DNA of 51,949 bases from Acidobacteriaceae bacterium (GCA_003170825.1 PMYL01000040.1:1-51949); one strand, 5' to 3'; positions 22,189 to 31,531 are shown, numbered from the stretch's first letter. Notes: generated from the letters alone by a model not told the origin. Numbers and translations are program-made.

Positions 22189-23096
22189 TGATCAGAGATC
22201 AGAGATCAGAGATCAGAGATCAGGGAACCACCCTTGCGACAGAGAGTCAACCCGCAGGTTCTTCAACTCCGCTCCGCCCGTGCCCCATCCTTTCCGCGTT
22301 TTTCAGCGGAAAGGGTGGGAGACCACAGCGGCCCATATTCCGCGTTCCCGCAGCCTGCGGTTTGTTCGCACTGCTGCTTGTCGCAGGCTGCCGCCAGGAC
22401 ATGCAGGACCAGCCCAAGATTCGCTCGCAGCGGGGATCGGAGATGTTTGCCGATCACCGCGGCGCGCGTCCGCAGGTGGCGAACACCGTGGCGCGCGGGC
22501 AGTTGCGCGAGGACAGCTACTTTTATACCGGGGTAGTACAGAGCGCGAACGGCTATCGCGAAGAGCAAAACCTGATGCCGTTCCCGGTGACGCTCGACGT
22601 GCTCAAACGCGGGCAGGAGCGGTTCAACATTTATTGTTCGCCGTGCCACTCGCGGGTGGGCAACGGACTGGGCGAGATTGTGCAGCGCGGCTACAAGCCG
22701 GCCGCCAATTATCACGACCAAGTGCGGCTCTCGCAGCCCATCTCGCACTACTTCTATGTGATGACGCACGGGTATGGGGCGATGCCGGATTACTCGGCGC
22801 AACTGACGCCGGTGGATCGCTGGGCGGTGGCGGCTTACATTCGCGCTTTGCAGTTGAGCCAGGCGGCTACGGAGAAGGATGTGCCGGCGGGCGTTCAGGT
22901 GAGAAACCTGAAGGACATTGCGCAAGAGAAGCATTTGCCGGAGAGTTTTGCCGAACCCTGGACGCTGCCGGCAACGGCCATTCAGGCGCTTCCGAACGAT
23001 GTGAAACAGGGCAACCCGGCGCTGGCCCCAACCGGTCCTGCTGACCTGAAGATTACGATACCGCAAAGCAAACCGGCCGCAGCGGCCGCGAAGTAA
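22188..23096 (+). CDS. actE: Alternative complex III monoheme cytochrome ActE, with a repeat-built N-terminus
   Basis: Monoheme cytochrome c lipoprotein of ACIII. The 302-residue product has one heme site, CSPCH 150-154, and a likely axial Met in YGAMPDYSAQL. A lipoprotein signal (hydrophobic 53-67, lipobox LVAGC with Cys68) sits unusually far inside. Residues 1-50 are encoded by repeats: five 7-bp units (22191-22225), a fragment of a dispersed repeat (22254-22277) and a hairpin element (22278-22328). The only in-frame start upstream of the signal is ATG 22188, which overlaps the actD stop. Either the long N-terminus is tolerated or a non-canonical start is used. Gain or loss of one 7-bp unit would shift the frame. 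Confidence 0.9.
   Translation: MIRDQRSEIRDQGTTLATESQPAGSSTPLRPCPILSAFFSGKGGRPQRPIFRVPAACGLFALLLVAGCRQDMQDQPKIRSQRGSEMFADHRGARPQVANTVARGQLREDSYFYTGVVQSANGYREEQNLMPFPVTLDVLKRGQERFNIYCSPCHSRVGNGLGEIVQRGYKPAANYHDQVRLSQPISHYFYVMTHGYGAMPDYSAQLTPVDRWAVAAYIRALQLSQAATEKDVPAGVQVRNLKDIAQEKHLPESFAEPWTLPATAIQALPNDVKQGNPALAPTGPADLKITIPQSKPAAAAAK
22191..22225 (+). repeat. Five 7-bp tandem units directly after the actE start
   Basis: ATCAGAG is repeated four times followed by ATCAGGG, beginning at the base after the actE ATG. Seven is not a multiple of three, so slippage by one unit changes the reading frame. Confidence 0.9.
22254..22277 (+). repeat. Dispersed repeat fragment (GGTTCTTCAACTCCGCT type)
   Basis: GCAGGTTCTTCAACTCCGCT resembles GCAGGTTCTTCGACTCCGCT at 25063 and the related copy at 47493. 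It lies in the actE reading frame. Confidence 0.55.
22278..22328 (+). repeat. Hairpin element type A inside actE
   Basis: A 14-bp stem with one G-T pair (22284-22297 with 22306-22319) and an 8-nt loop sits within flanks CCGTGCCCCATCC and GGGTGGGAGACCACAG. These flanks recur at 36931-36978 in the restriction-modification gene. It is read in frame as PCPILSAFFSGKGGRPQRP. Confidence 0.8.
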
Positions 23097-23107
23097 GGAC
23101 TGACGGA

Positions 23108-24382
23108 ATGGCTCACGAGACGCACGCCAACACGCTCCCCGCCGAGTTAGGCGCACCGGCCTTTGTGGACGGCTGGAAGACGCGCGCGTTGGCCATCGGA
23201 TCGGTCTTCTCGGTCATCGCCGTCGTGCTGGCCGTCGCCGATGGGTCCATCGACCATGTGCTGCGGGCCTGGCTGCTGGGCCTGATGCTCACCTTTGGAT
23301 TTTCGGTGGGCGGGCTGGCGCTGCTGTTGGTGCAGTATTGCACCGGCGGCAAGTGGGGCTTGCTGTTGCGCCGGCCTCTGGAAGCGATGAGCCGCACACT
23401 GCCGCTGGTCTTCGCCTACTGGGTCGTGGTTGCGTTCTCGCTCAAAAAACTTTACCTGTGGGCAGCGGTCAGCGATGTGAGCGCGGCGCTGAAATCGGGA
23501 TGGATCAACGAGGCGCAGGCACACGCAATCGAGTTCAAACGGCCGATGCTGAATCCTGGCGCGTTTATCTGGGTGAGTCTGCTTTGCTTTGCCATCTGGG
23601 CCTTCTACACCTGGCGGCTCAACGATCTGGGATTGCAACGGGATGCGGCTTCCCCCGCTACCACGCCGGAGTGGATCAAGCGATTTGAAAACATCAGCGG
23701 CCCCGGCATCGTCGTGTATGCCATCACCATGTCCGCCGCTGCCATCTATTGGGTCATGTCGCTTGATCCCACGTGGTACTCGTCTGTCTACGGACTTCTA
23801 TTTTTGGTCGGTCAGGGTTACCAGGTGCTGGCGCTCTCGATCATCGTCGCAGTCTCGCTGTCGAAGGGCGAGCCGTTTCGCACGATTCTGCGCCAGACCG
23901 AACAGCACGACCTGGGCAAGTTCACCTTCGCTTTTGTGATGCTGAATATTTACCTGGCCTTCTCGCAGTTCCTGATCATCTGGTCGGGAAATCTGCCGGA
24001 AGAGATTCCCTGGTACCTGGATCGCTTCAAGGGCGGCTGGGGCGTGATTATTACGCTGGATTTTCTCTTCCACTGGCTGATTCCGTTCACGCTGCTGCTG
24101 TCGCGGGACTTGAAGCGCAACAAGAAGCGGCTGGTGAGGGTGTGCCAATGGATGGTTTTTGCCAAGGCCTTCGATCTGTTCTGGCTGATCGAGCCGAACT
24201 TCAAGGATGCCGCGCGCAACCTCCACTTCAGTTGGGGGATTCTCGAATATGTGGCAGTACCGGTGGCGATGACGGCCTTCTGGGTTGCCTTCTACTGCAC
24301 GCAGTTGAAGGCGCGTCCGCTGGTGCAAACCAACGATCCGCATGTAGCGGAGATTCTGGAGGCGGAGCATGTCGATGCTTGA
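23108..24382 (+). CDS. actF: Alternative complex III membrane subunit ActF
   Basis: A 424-residue polytopic membrane protein, second large quinol-side subunit of ACIII and distantly related to ActC. About ten membrane segments are visible; recognisable stretches are RRPLEAMSRTLPLVFAYWV, WINEAQAHAIEFKRPMLNPG, ISGPGIVVYAITMSAAAIYW and SLDPTWYSSVYGLLFLVGQG, which are characteristic of ActF. It starts 11 bp after actE. Its 3' end overlaps the next gene by 14 bp, indicating coupling. Confidence 0.92.
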   Translation: MAHETHANTLPAELGAPAFVDGWKTRALAIGSVFSVIAVVLAVADGSIDHVLRAWLLGLMLTFGFSVGGLALLLVQYCTGGKWGLLLRRPLEAMSRTLPLVFAYWVVVAFSLKKLYLWAAVSDVSAALKSGWINEAQAHAIEFKRPMLNPGAFIWVSLLCFAIWAFYTWRLNDLGLQRDAASPATTPEWIKRFENISGPGIVVYAITMSAAAIYWVMSLDPTWYSSVYGLLFLVGQGYQVLALSIIVAVSLSKGEPFRTILRQTEQHDLGKFTFAFVMLNIYLAFSQFLIIWSGNLPEEIPWYLDRFKGGWGVIITLDFLFHWLIPFTLLLSRDLKRNKKRLVRVCQWMVFAKAFDLFWLIEPNFKDAARNLHFSWGILEYVAVPVAMTAFWVAFYCTQLKARPLVQTNDPHVAEILEAEHVDA

Positions 24383-25001
24383 TTCTCACGAGCCGGAAGA
24401 TCGCAAACCGGAAGAGATTGATGCCTCGAAGGGATACGAGGCGTCAGACGTCCGTATCTCCGGCGTCGTCGGGTTTTTGGTTGCGATGAGCATCTTTGCG
24501 GTGGTGACGGGGGTGCTGGCCTACGGCATCGGCAAGTTTCTCAACGCGCATATGGCCAAGGAAGACGGGCCAAAGAACAAGTGGGCCGCGCCGGTGGACG
24601 TGCGCCCGCTGGGCAATATGCCCTCCAGCCCGGAGTTGCAGCACAAAGTGGCCGAGCTGACGCAGCAGTTTCCCACCCCGCGGTTGCAGAACGACGACGG
24701 CTTGCAGGACCTAGCCGACCTGCACGCGCGCGAGGACCTGCTGCTGGAGAACTATAGCTGGGCCGACCAGGCGCAGGGCTCGCCGCGGCGAGTGAGGATA
24801 CCCATCGAGCGCGCCATGGAACTGATCGCCCAGCGCGGGTTGCCGGTGGCGCCGGCGGTGGAGCAGGCGCCGCTGTTGACCGGGGACAGCAAGCCGGTGG
24901 TGGCTGTGCCGTTGACCAATGGATTTACGCGCACCGGCTATGAGCAGGATCAGGCTGCTGCGCAGGCTGTCGAGGGCAAGCGCGGGGAGCGGCCGAAGTA
25001 G
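24369..25001 (+). CDS. Uncharacterised single-pass membrane protein of the act-cox operon
   Basis: No named function. The 210-residue product has a short cytoplasmic N-terminus, one membrane helix (about 30-58) and a periplasmic domain. The domain contains LHAREDLLLENYSWADQ and IPIERAMELIAQRGLP; as I recall, similar motifs occur in small proteins encoded beside ACIII, SCO1 and cox genes in other bacteria. The C-terminus is Ala/Gln-rich. Translation is coupled to actF (14-bp overlap). The setting suggests an accessory subunit or assembly factor of the ACIII-oxidase assembly. There is no CXXCH or CXXXC, so it probably binds neither heme c nor copper by the usual motifs. Confidence 0.8.
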   Translation: MSMLDSHEPEDRKPEEIDASKGYEASDVRISGVVGFLVAMSIFAVVTGVLAYGIGKFLNAHMAKEDGPKNKWAAPVDVRPLGNMPSSPELQHKVAELTQQFPTPRLQNDDGLQDLADLHAREDLLLENYSWADQAQGSPRRVRIPIERAMELIAQRGLPVAPAVEQAPLLTGDSKPVVAVPLTNGFTRTGYEQDQAAAQAVEGKRGERPK

Positions 25002-25062
25002 AGAGCGCGGAACCGGAGTTATCAATCTGGGCCAGTTCAAATGTGGCGGAATAAAGACAAAA

Positions 25063-25092
25063 GCAGGTTCTTCGACTCCGCTACGGATGACA
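25063..25092 (+). repeat. Dispersed repeat, GGTTCTTCGACTCCGCT...GGATGACA type
   Basis: It lies in the 126-bp gap before the SCO1 gene. It is related to the longer copy at 47493-47544 and the fragment at 22254-22277. Confidence 0.6.
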
Positions 25093-25127
25093 ACCATTGA
25101 GGGAGCAGCACAGGAGAGGCGGGAAAG

Positions 25128-26063
25128 ATGAAGAGCGACGGCAAAATCCGGAGGAGTTGGCGAAGCGCGGCGAAGACTGCGGCGGTTGTGTCAGCATTTT
25201 GTGCGGCGATATTGACCCCTGCTTTGATAGCGCAGGTGTCAGGGGTAGGCGACAAGCAGATGGGGCCGGCGAACGACAAGCCGCCGTCGATTCTGAGCGG
25301 GGTAGGCATTGCGCAGCGGCTGAATGAGCAACTGCCGCTCGCGCTGACGTTCACCGACGACCAAGGCAAACAGGTGCAACTGGCGAGCTACTTTGGAAAG
25401 AAACCGGCGATTCTGGCGCTGGTTTACTATCAGTGCCCCATGCTGTGCTCAGAGGAATTGAATGGGCTGACAAGCGCACTGCGGATCGTGGACGAAGTTC
25501 CGGGCAAGGACTTCAACGTGATCGTCGTAAGCATTGATCCCACAGAAGGGACGGAACTGGCGGCGGCCAAGAAGGCCAACTATTTGAAGCGGTATGGGCA
25601 TCCGGAGACGGCGGCAGGCTGGCACTTTATGACCGGCACTCAGCCTAACATCGATGCTTTGACCAAGGCGGTTGGCTTTGGGTACGTGAAGATTCCGGGT
25701 CCGGACGGCAGGCTGACGCAGTTTGCGCACGCCAGTTCGATTCAGATTGTGACGCCGGAGGGCAAGCTGGCGCAGTACTACATGGGAGTGGAGTATTCGC
25801 CGAAGGACCTGCGGCTGGGACTGGCGGAGGCTTCTTCCAATCGCATCGGCTCGCCGGTGGACAACATTCTGACCTACTGCTATCACTACGATCCGCTGAC
25901 TAACAAGCACTCGCTGATCGTAGTGCGGGTGGTGCAGTTGGGCGGCCTGTTAACGGTCTTCACGCTGGGTGGATTCATGCTGATGATGTTCCGCAGAGAC
26001 GCCCGGCAACACAGCCCGCCAAATACAGGAACGAAAGGTACAGGAACAGAGGGGAACGGATAA
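25128..26063 (+). CDS. SCO1/SenC copper chaperone for cytochrome oxidase
   Basis: Delivers copper to the CuA site of the oxidase, or reduces its cysteines. The thioredoxin-like fold carries the copper-binding CPMLC (Cys103, Cys107) and the distal His in FAHASS. Residues 15-36 form a signal or anchor segment. A second hydrophobic segment near the C-terminus (VVQLGGLLTVFTLGGFMLMM) gives a C-terminal anchor, a variant seen in several bacteria. ATG 25128 follows GGGAAAG. It lies just ahead of coxB, which fits the assembly role. Confidence 0.92.
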   Translation: MKSDGKIRRSWRSAAKTAAVVSAFCAAILTPALIAQVSGVGDKQMGPANDKPPSILSGVGIAQRLNEQLPLALTFTDDQGKQVQLASYFGKKPAILALVYYQCPMLCSEELNGLTSALRIVDEVPGKDFNVIVVSIDPTEGTELAAAKKANYLKRYGHPETAAGWHFMTGTQPNIDALTKAVGFGYVKIPGPDGRLTQFAHASSIQIVTPEGKLAQYYMGVEYSPKDLRLGLAEASSNRIGSPVDNILTYCYHYDPLTNKHSLIVVRVVQLGGLLTVFTLGGFMLMMFRRDARQHSPPNTGTKGTGTEGNG

Positions 26064-26067
26064 CGGA

Positions 26068-27159
26068 ATGAACCACATCAGTCCAGTAATCTGGCAGTTT
26101 CCCGTCAAGTGGATGACGAACTTCCCGCTCTTTCCGCCGGAGGCTTCGACGATAGCGCCTCAGATGGACGCGCTTCTCTTCTTCATGGTCCTGGTGAGCC
26201 TGATCGGGTTGACGGTGGTGGTTCTGCTGATCATCAGCTTTTCGATTCTCTACAACAAGAAGCGCCATCCGGTGGCCGAGCAAATTGAAGGTTCGATACT
26301 GCTTGAGGCCACATGGACCATTATTCCGCTGGGGCTGTTTCTGGTGATGTTCGTCTGGGGCGCGGTGATTTATTTTCGCGTCTTCACGCCGCCGGCCAAC
26401 GCGATGAACATCTACGTGGTGGGTAAACAGTGGATGTGGAAGATTGAGCATCCGGGCGGGCAGCATGAGATCAACGCGCTGCACGTGCCCGCGGGCCGCG
26501 CCGTGCAGTTGACGCTCATCTCGCAGGACGTCTTTCACTCTTTTTCCATCCCCGCTTTCCGGGTGAAGCGCGAGGCGATTCCGGGCCGTTACACAACCGT
26601 CTGGTTTGAAGCCACCACGCCGGGCACCTATCACCTCTTCTGCACCCAGTACTGCGGCACGAACCACTCGCAGATGATCGGCGACGTGGTGGTGCAGACG
26701 CCGGAGGATTATAGGAAGTGGCTCTCCAATTCCACATCGGGTGTTTCGCTGGCGCAGGACGGCGAACGGCTCTTCGCCAGCCTGAGCTGCAGCGCCTGCC
26801 ACAATGCGCGGCCCAACGCGCGGGGACCGAATCTGGCCAATGTGTACGGCTCCAGGTTGACGCTATCGAACGGGCAGACCATCACCGCCGACGAAGCCTA
26901 TCTGCGCCAGTCTATTCTGAACCCCTCGCAGCATATAACCCAGGGCTACGCGCCTATTATGCCCACTTATCAGGGGCAGATCAGCGAAGAGGGAGTCATC
27001 GCGCTGATTGAATTCATCAAGAACCTCAACTCCGACTACCGCATCCAGCAGACGCTGAACACCACCGATCTGCCGCCGGAGAGTGAAGGCAAGACGCCGC
27101 CGGCTGCGCAAGCGCCCGCGGCAAAAGCGCACGCCACACAAGGGAGGGTGAAGAAATGA
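26068..27159 (+). CDS. coxB: Cytochrome c oxidase subunit II with fused cytochrome c (caa3 type)
   Basis: Receives electrons at CuA and passes them to subunit I. Two membrane helices span about 33-61 and 80-103. The cupredoxin domain has CuA ligands in [12 protein letters not shown] (Cys192, Cys196, His200). A C-terminal cytochrome c domain has one heme site, CSACH from 241, which makes this a caa3-type enzyme able to take electrons directly from ACIII. The protein (363 aa) ends in an Ala/Pro/Lys tail. Its TGA overlaps the coxA start (ATGA at 27156). Confidence 0.95.
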   Translation: MNHISPVIWQFPVKWMTNFPLFPPEASTIAPQMDALLFFMVLVSLIGLTVVVLLIISFSILYNKKRHPVAEQIEGSILLEATWTIIPLGLFLVMFVWGAVIYFRVFTPPANAMNIYVVGKQWMWKIEHPGGQHEINALHVPAGRAVQLTLISQDVFHSFSIPAFRVKREAIPGRYTTVWFEATTPGTYHLFCTQYCGTNHSQMIGDVVVQTPEDYRKWLSNSTSGVSLAQDGERLFASLSCSACHNARPNARGPNLANVYGSRLTLSNGQTITADEAYLRQSILNPSQHITQGYAPIMPTYQGQISEEGVIALIEFIKNLNSDYRIQQTLNTTDLPPESEGKTPPAAQAPAAKAHATQGRVKK

Positions 27160-28835
27160 GCACTAACACCATCGTCAGTCTTCCCGATCAGGAGACGGCC
27201 AGGATTCCGAAGAAAAACTTCCTGACCAAGGAGAACGGCCTGCTGAGCTGGCTGCTGACCAGGGACCACAAGCGGATCGCGATTCTTTACCTGATCACGA
27301 CAACGTTCTTCTTTATTATCGGCGGCGCGGCGGCAGCGCTCATTCGCTTAGAGCTGTTGACTCCCACGGGCGACATGGTTTCTTCGGATACCTACAACAA
27401 GCTGTTCTCCATACACGGCATCATCATGGTGTTCTTCTTCCTGGTGCCGATTGCTCCAGGAGTGCTGGGTAATTTTCTGATCCCGCTCATGATCGGCGCC
27501 AAGGATGTGGCCCTCCCCAGGATTAACCTTCTTAGCTGGTACTTGTTCGTTATTGGCGGCTGTTTTGAGCTTTATATGATGATTTTCGGCGGGGTAGACA
27601 CCGGTTGGACGTTTACCACGCCTCTCAGCACGCACTATGTGAATTCGCATGTGATCGGCGCCGCCATGGGGATTTTCATCGCCGGTTTCTCATCCATTTT
27701 GACCGGAATCAACTTCATTGTCACCATCCACAAGATGCGCGCGCCGGGCATGACATGGTTCCGGCTTCCATTATTCATTTGGTCCTACTATGCGACGTCC
27801 ATCATCTTCGTTCTTGCTACACCGGTGATCGCCATATCCATGGTGCTTATCATGCTCGAGCGGGTCATCGGAATCGGTCTATTTGATCCAACCAAGGGTG
27901 GCGACCCTCTTCTGTTTCAGCACCTTTTTTGGTTTTATTCCCATCCTGCCGTATATGTCATGATCTTGCCCGGGATGGGGATCATCTCCGAAGTGATCTC
28001 CAACTTCAGCCGCAAGCGGGTCTTCGGCTATACGGCGGTAGCCTTCTCCTCGGTGGCCATCGCTGTCTTCAGCTTCTTCGTTTGGGCGCACCACATGTTC
28101 ATCATGGGCATATCAACTTATTCCGCGCTGCTCTTTTCGTTGTTCAGTATGCTGGTTGCGATTCCATCGGCAATTAAAGTGTTTAACTGGTCCGCAACCT
28201 TGTACAAGGGATCAATCACATTCGATACGCCGATGCTATACGCCTTTGGGTTTATCGGTCTCTTTACCATTGGAGGCTGTACCGGAGTCATGCTCGCAAC
28301 ACTGGGTATGGACATCCACGTCACTGAGACGTATTTCATTGTGGCGCACTTCCACTACGTAATGGTTGGCGGCATGGTAAGCGCTTTTATGGCTGGCCTG
28401 CACTTCTGGTGGCCGAAGATGACGGGCAGAATGTACCCGGAATCGCTGGGGAGACTGGCCGCGGTTATTCTGTTCATTGGCTTCAATCTCACCTTCTTCC
28501 CGCAGTTCATCCTTGGTTATCTTGGCATGCCCCGGCGTTATCACTTTTATCCCCCGGAGTTCCAGGCCTTAAATGTTCTCTCAACTTCCGGCGCCTCAAT
28601 TCTCGCTATTGGCTATTTGTTGCCAGCGCTGTATTTAATTTGGTCGCTGAGGCATGGCGCCATCGCTGGTAACAACCCCTGGCAGGCGACGGGCCTGGAG
28701 TGGCAGACTCAGTCGCCGCCCCTCACCGAAAACTTTACCGAGATTCCCATCATGGACCATGAAGCCTACGACTATGCGTGGTTGGAACGCCAGAGCCGGG
28801 ATAACCGGAGAGAAGAGGCGCCCAGTGCCGAATAA
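27156..28835 (+). CDS. coxA: Cytochrome c oxidase subunit I
   Basis: Catalytic heme-copper subunit, where oxygen is reduced and protons are pumped. The 559-residue product has about 12 membrane helices and all diagnostic ligands: low-spin heme His in [10 protein letters not shown], the CuB His and crosslinked Tyr in [15 protein letters not shown], the WAHHMF CuB pair, and the heme a3/heme a histidines in [15 protein letters not shown]. It overlaps coxB by four bases and coxC by eleven. Its base composition is lower in GC than the flanking cox genes in places, as in conserved membrane cores, and is not clear evidence of transfer. Confidence 0.96.
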   Translation: MSTNTIVSLPDQETARIPKKNFLTKENGLLSWLLTRDHKRIAILYLITTTFFFIIGGAAAALIRLELLTPTGDMVSSDTYNKLFSIHGIIMVFFFLVPIAPGVLGNFLIPLMIGAKDVALPRINLLSWYLFVIGGCFELYMMIFGGVDTGWTFTTPLSTHYVNSHVIGAAMGIFIAGFSSILTGINFIVTIHKMRAPGMTWFRLPLFIWSYYATSIIFVLATPVIAISMVLIMLERVIGIGLFDPTKGGDPLLFQHLFWFYSHPAVYVMILPGMGIISEVISNFSRKRVFGYTAVAFSSVAIAVFSFFVWAHHMFIMGISTYSALLFSLFSMLVAIPSAIKVFNWSATLYKGSITFDTPMLYAFGFIGLFTIGGCTGVMLATLGMDIHVTETYFIVAHFHYVMVGGMVSAFMAGLHFWWPKMTGRMYPESLGRLAAVILFIGFNLTFFPQFILGYLGMPRRYHFYPPEFQALNVLSTSGASILAIGYLLPALYLIWSLRHGAIAGNNPWQATGLEWQTQSPPLTENFTEIPIMDHEAYDYAWLERQSRDNRREEAPSAE

Positions 28836-29586
28836 TCAAGCGATTGTTCCTGCTGCTTCTGAGCCGGCCGGCGCCGGGCATAACGAACACCCGTCCTATC
28901 TGCTCCATCACTTTCAATCCGTGGAGCAGCAGGCCGACACCTCAAACTTTGCGATGTGGCTGTTCTTGCTGACCGAAATGATGTTTTTCGGTGGGCTGTT
29001 TACCGCATATCTTATCTACCGCAACTGGTACTACCTTGCCTTTGTCGCCGGCTCTCACCAACTGAATGTGGTTTGGGGCACGCTGAACACAGTGGTGCTG
29101 ATCTGCTCCAGCTTCACCATGGCCATGGGCGTCTGGTGCGCGGAGACGAGGCGCAGGAGCGGGCTGGTGCTTTGTCTGATCTTGACCTTCATTCTGGGCC
29201 TGGGCTTTTTGGGCATCAAGACCATCGAATATTCAGAGAAGATCGAGAAGCACCACGTTCCCGGCTTCCACTACAACCTCAGTTCGTTCCTCGATCCCGC
29301 GTCCGATCCCGAGATCTTCAAGGAATACCACGACAAGCCGCTGCCGTTGGATATCGCGCGCCACACCGAGCTCTACTTCTCGCTCTACTTCCTCATGACC
29401 GGGATGCACGCGCTGCACATGATTATCGGCATCGGGATACTTGGATTCATGATCTTCCGCGCGCGGGCCGGGGCTTACATATCGGGGCACGTGACCTTTG
29501 TTGAGAACTTCGGGCTCTACTGGCACTTTATCGATATTGTCTGGATCTATCTCTTCGCGCTGCTGTATTTGATCAGCAGACATTGA
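28825..29586 (+). CDS. coxC: Cytochrome c oxidase subunit III
   Basis: A 253-residue subunit III with multiple membrane helices ([95 protein letters not shown]). The last two carry the HALHM and WHFIDIVWI signatures of the family. GTG 28825 was chosen as start: it lies seven bases after GAAGAGG and overlaps the coxA end by 11 bp. A longer open frame into coxA has no support. A central soluble loop with [19 protein letters not shown] is longer than in short bacterial homologues. Confidence 0.94.
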   Translation: MPNNQAIVPAASEPAGAGHNEHPSYLLHHFQSVEQQADTSNFAMWLFLLTEMMFFGGLFTAYLIYRNWYYLAFVAGSHQLNVVWGTLNTVVLICSSFTMAMGVWCAETRRRSGLVLCLILTFILGLGFLGIKTIEYSEKIEKHHVPGFHYNLSSFLDPASDPEIFKEYHDKPLPLDIARHTELYFSLYFLMTGMHALHMIIGIGILGFMIFRARAGAYISGHVTFVENFGLYWHFIDIVWIYLFALLYLISRH

Positions 29587-29612
29587 CCGGCGAACAAGGA
29601 GGGAAAAGCGGC

Positions 29613-29921
29613 ATGAGCGAACAAAACGGACACGCGCACACAATCGTCGGCCCCGGGGTCTACGTGGCCATTCTCTTCGCTTTGCTGGCGGGCACCGTGC
29701 TCACGGTATGGGCGTCGTTTGTCGATCTGGGCTTTTGGAATCCCATCATTGCACTGGCCATCGCCACCACCAAGGCCACGCTGGTGTTGCTGTACTTCAT
29801 GCACGTGAAGTACAGCACAAAGCTGACCAAACTGGCAATTGCAGGAGGCGTCTTCCTGTTTCTAACACTGGTCAGCATGACCTTGGCCGATTACATCAGC
29901 CGGGCGTGGGGAAGCTGGTAG
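29613..29921 (+). CDS. coxD: Cytochrome c oxidase subunit IV (small membrane subunit)
   Basis: A 102-residue protein with three hydrophobic helices and the subunit IV (COX4_pro/CtaF) signature ATTKATLVLLYFMHVKYS. ATG 29613 follows AAGGAGGG, the strongest ribosome-binding site in the operon; a frame extension to 29583 lies within the coxC stop region. It starts 26 bp after coxC. Confidence 0.9.
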   Translation: MSEQNGHAHTIVGPGVYVAILFALLAGTVLTVWASFVDLGFWNPIIALAIATTKATLVLLYFMHVKYSTKLTKLAIAGGVFLFLTLVSMTLADYISRAWGSW

Positions 29922-29931
29922 GGCGCTGCCT

Positions 29932-30429
29932 ATGTTCTTTCACGAGGGGTTGCACGAAGTCGTTGGCATCTTTGCAGTCAGTATGTCGGTACTTGGTTCT
30001 CTTGCCGGGATGGCGGTGATCCTTGCATGGCGTGTGCGCGAAGGCCGCACCGCCGTCACAATCCGGAAGATTGTCATTCCCCCCATCGGCATGGCAACGG
30101 GATTTTCGATGTTCCTGGTCCCCGCCTTCCGCATTCCATTGGGATGGGCGGTATGTGCCTTCCTGATTGGCGCTGCCGGACTCGCCTATCCATTGATATA
30201 TACGTCCCGTCTGGTGCGCGATGGTGAAACCATCATGATGCGGCGTTCCAATGTCTTTTTCCTGATTGTGGTTGCCTTGGCAGTGATTCGGATTCTTGCG
30301 CGCGGCTACATCGACACGATTCTCAACATCAAGCAAACGGCGGCACTCTTCTTTGTGCTCGCCTTTGGAATGATCCTGCGCTGGCGCCTGAGTATGTTCT
30401 TCGAGTATCGCCAGCTCACCAGAGAATAG
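29932..30429 (+). CDS. CcdC-like membrane protein
   Basis: A 165-residue protein with five hydrophobic segments. The pattern RKIVIPPIGMATGFSMFLVP, then PLIYTSRLVRDGETIMMRRS and TAALFFVLAFGMILRWR matches the CcdC family (DUF1453), linked in Bacillus to cytochrome c maturation but of unclear biochemistry. It follows coxD by 10 bp, so it is probably the last gene of the operon. Its stop lies inside a small palindrome that also contains the stop of the convergent ctaA. Confidence 0.8.
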   Translation: MFFHEGLHEVVGIFAVSMSVLGSLAGMAVILAWRVREGRTAVTIRKIVIPPIGMATGFSMFLVPAFRIPLGWAVCAFLIGAAGLAYPLIYTSRLVRDGETIMMRRSNVFFLIVVALAVIRILARGYIDTILNIKQTAALFFVLAFGMILRWRLSMFFEYRQLTRE

Positions 30430-30442
30430 CCGGGCGCTATTC
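30424..30442. terminator. Palindrome holding both stop codons of convergent genes
   Basis: GAATAGC and GCTATTC form a perfect 7-bp stem with a 5-nt loop. The ccdC-like stop (30427-30429) and the ctaA stop (30437-30439, minus) each lie in one arm. A bidirectional terminator is possible, but the stem is short and no T-run follows. Confidence 0.35.
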
Positions 30443-31396
30443 GGCATTCCGCGGTTCGAGCGCCAGCCGGGCCGTGAGCACCACCAGCGACACCCAGGCC
30501 ATATCGGCGCACAGCAGATGCGCCACCTGCGCCCACAGCGGGGCCAGCAGCACCACGTCCAGCAACCCCAGCACATAGACGCCGGCCAGCAGCAACAGCA
30601 TCAGCGCGACAAGGCCGCGATTGTCCCAGTGCGTTTTGCGTAGCGCCGCGCGCGCCAGCAGCCAGACGAGGAAGATGCTGGCCACGAAGGCGACGGTCGG
30701 ATGCATCCAGCGCCAGCGCACCAGCCAGCCGCTGGTGGAAGAAAAATCCTGAGCCAGCGCCTCGCCCAGCGAGGTCACGGGAAAAAGCGTGTCGCCCAGC
30801 GCGGCCAGCGAGCCGGTTACGCCCACGATCATCACCACGATCACTGTGGCCACGGCGCTAAAGGGAACTGCAAGGCGGACGCTGCCGCGCAAAAAGCCTG
30901 TGCGGCGGCTGAGCAGATGCGCGGTCAGAGTGAGCGCAGCCAGCAAGAGCAGCGTGTTGGTCAGGTGCAGCGCCAGAAAAGCCGGCCGCAGCGGCGACTG
31001 GCTCTGCGCCGTCAGTCCCAGCTTGACCAGCAGCGCTCCCAGAATCGCTTCAATCAGCGTGAAGACAACCGAAGCCACGGCCGCCGCGCGCGCCAGGTGG
31101 CCGCGCGCCGTGCCCATAAAGGTCCACGCCGCGAGGCCGACGACCGCGAAGAACGAGAGGCCGACGGTGATGCGATGGGTAAACTCGATGAGCGTACTCA
31201 CACTGGCCGAGTGCTGCATCACCGTGCCGTTGCACAGCGGCCAGTGGTTGCCGCAGCCGGCTCCCGCTCCGGTGGCGCGCACCAGCGCGCCCCACAGAAT
31301 GACGGCGATGAAGTAAGCCAGCACGCCCCAGGAAAAGCGGCGCAGGACGGGTGAGGGCAGGCGTTGTACATCGGCGGAAACTACGGTAGCTGACAT
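30437..31396 (-). CDS. ctaA: Heme A synthase
   Basis: Oxidises the methyl group of heme O to give heme A for the oxidase. The 319-residue polytopic membrane protein has eight predicted helices and the four conserved heme-binding histidines in EFTHRI, LALHLTN, RWMHPT and QVAHLLCAD. The extracytoplasmic cysteine pair typical of many CtaA proteins is in GAGCGNHWPLCNG. ATG 31396 was preferred to 31450 because it immediately precedes the normal N-terminus and has GGAG upstream. It is convergent to the cox operon and downstream of ctaB and the DUF420 gene. Confidence 0.93.
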   Translation of the reverse strand: MSATVVSADVQRLPSPVLRRFSWGVLAYFIAVILWGALVRATGAGAGCGNHWPLCNGTVMQHSASVSTLIEFTHRITVGLSFFAVVGLAAWTFMGTARGHLARAAAVASVVFTLIEAILGALLVKLGLTAQSQSPLRPAFLALHLTNTLLLLAALTLTAHLLSRRTGFLRGSVRLAVPFSAVATVIVVMIVGVTGSLAALGDTLFPVTSLGEALAQDFSSTSGWLVRWRWMHPTVAFVASIFLVWLLARAALRKTHWDNRGLVALMLLLLAGVYVLGLLDVVLLAPLWAQVAHLLCADMAWVSLVVLTARLALEPRNAE

Positions 31397-31531
31397 AAAG
31401 CGAGGCTCCAGATGCGACTCATCAGTGTAGTACAAACCAGTACCTCGCATCTTTTCTTTGAAATAGTGGGTGGCGGATCAGTTCGAAGGGTACGGGCCTT
31501 ACTCGCCGCGGCGAGCGGAAAAACGCGATTC

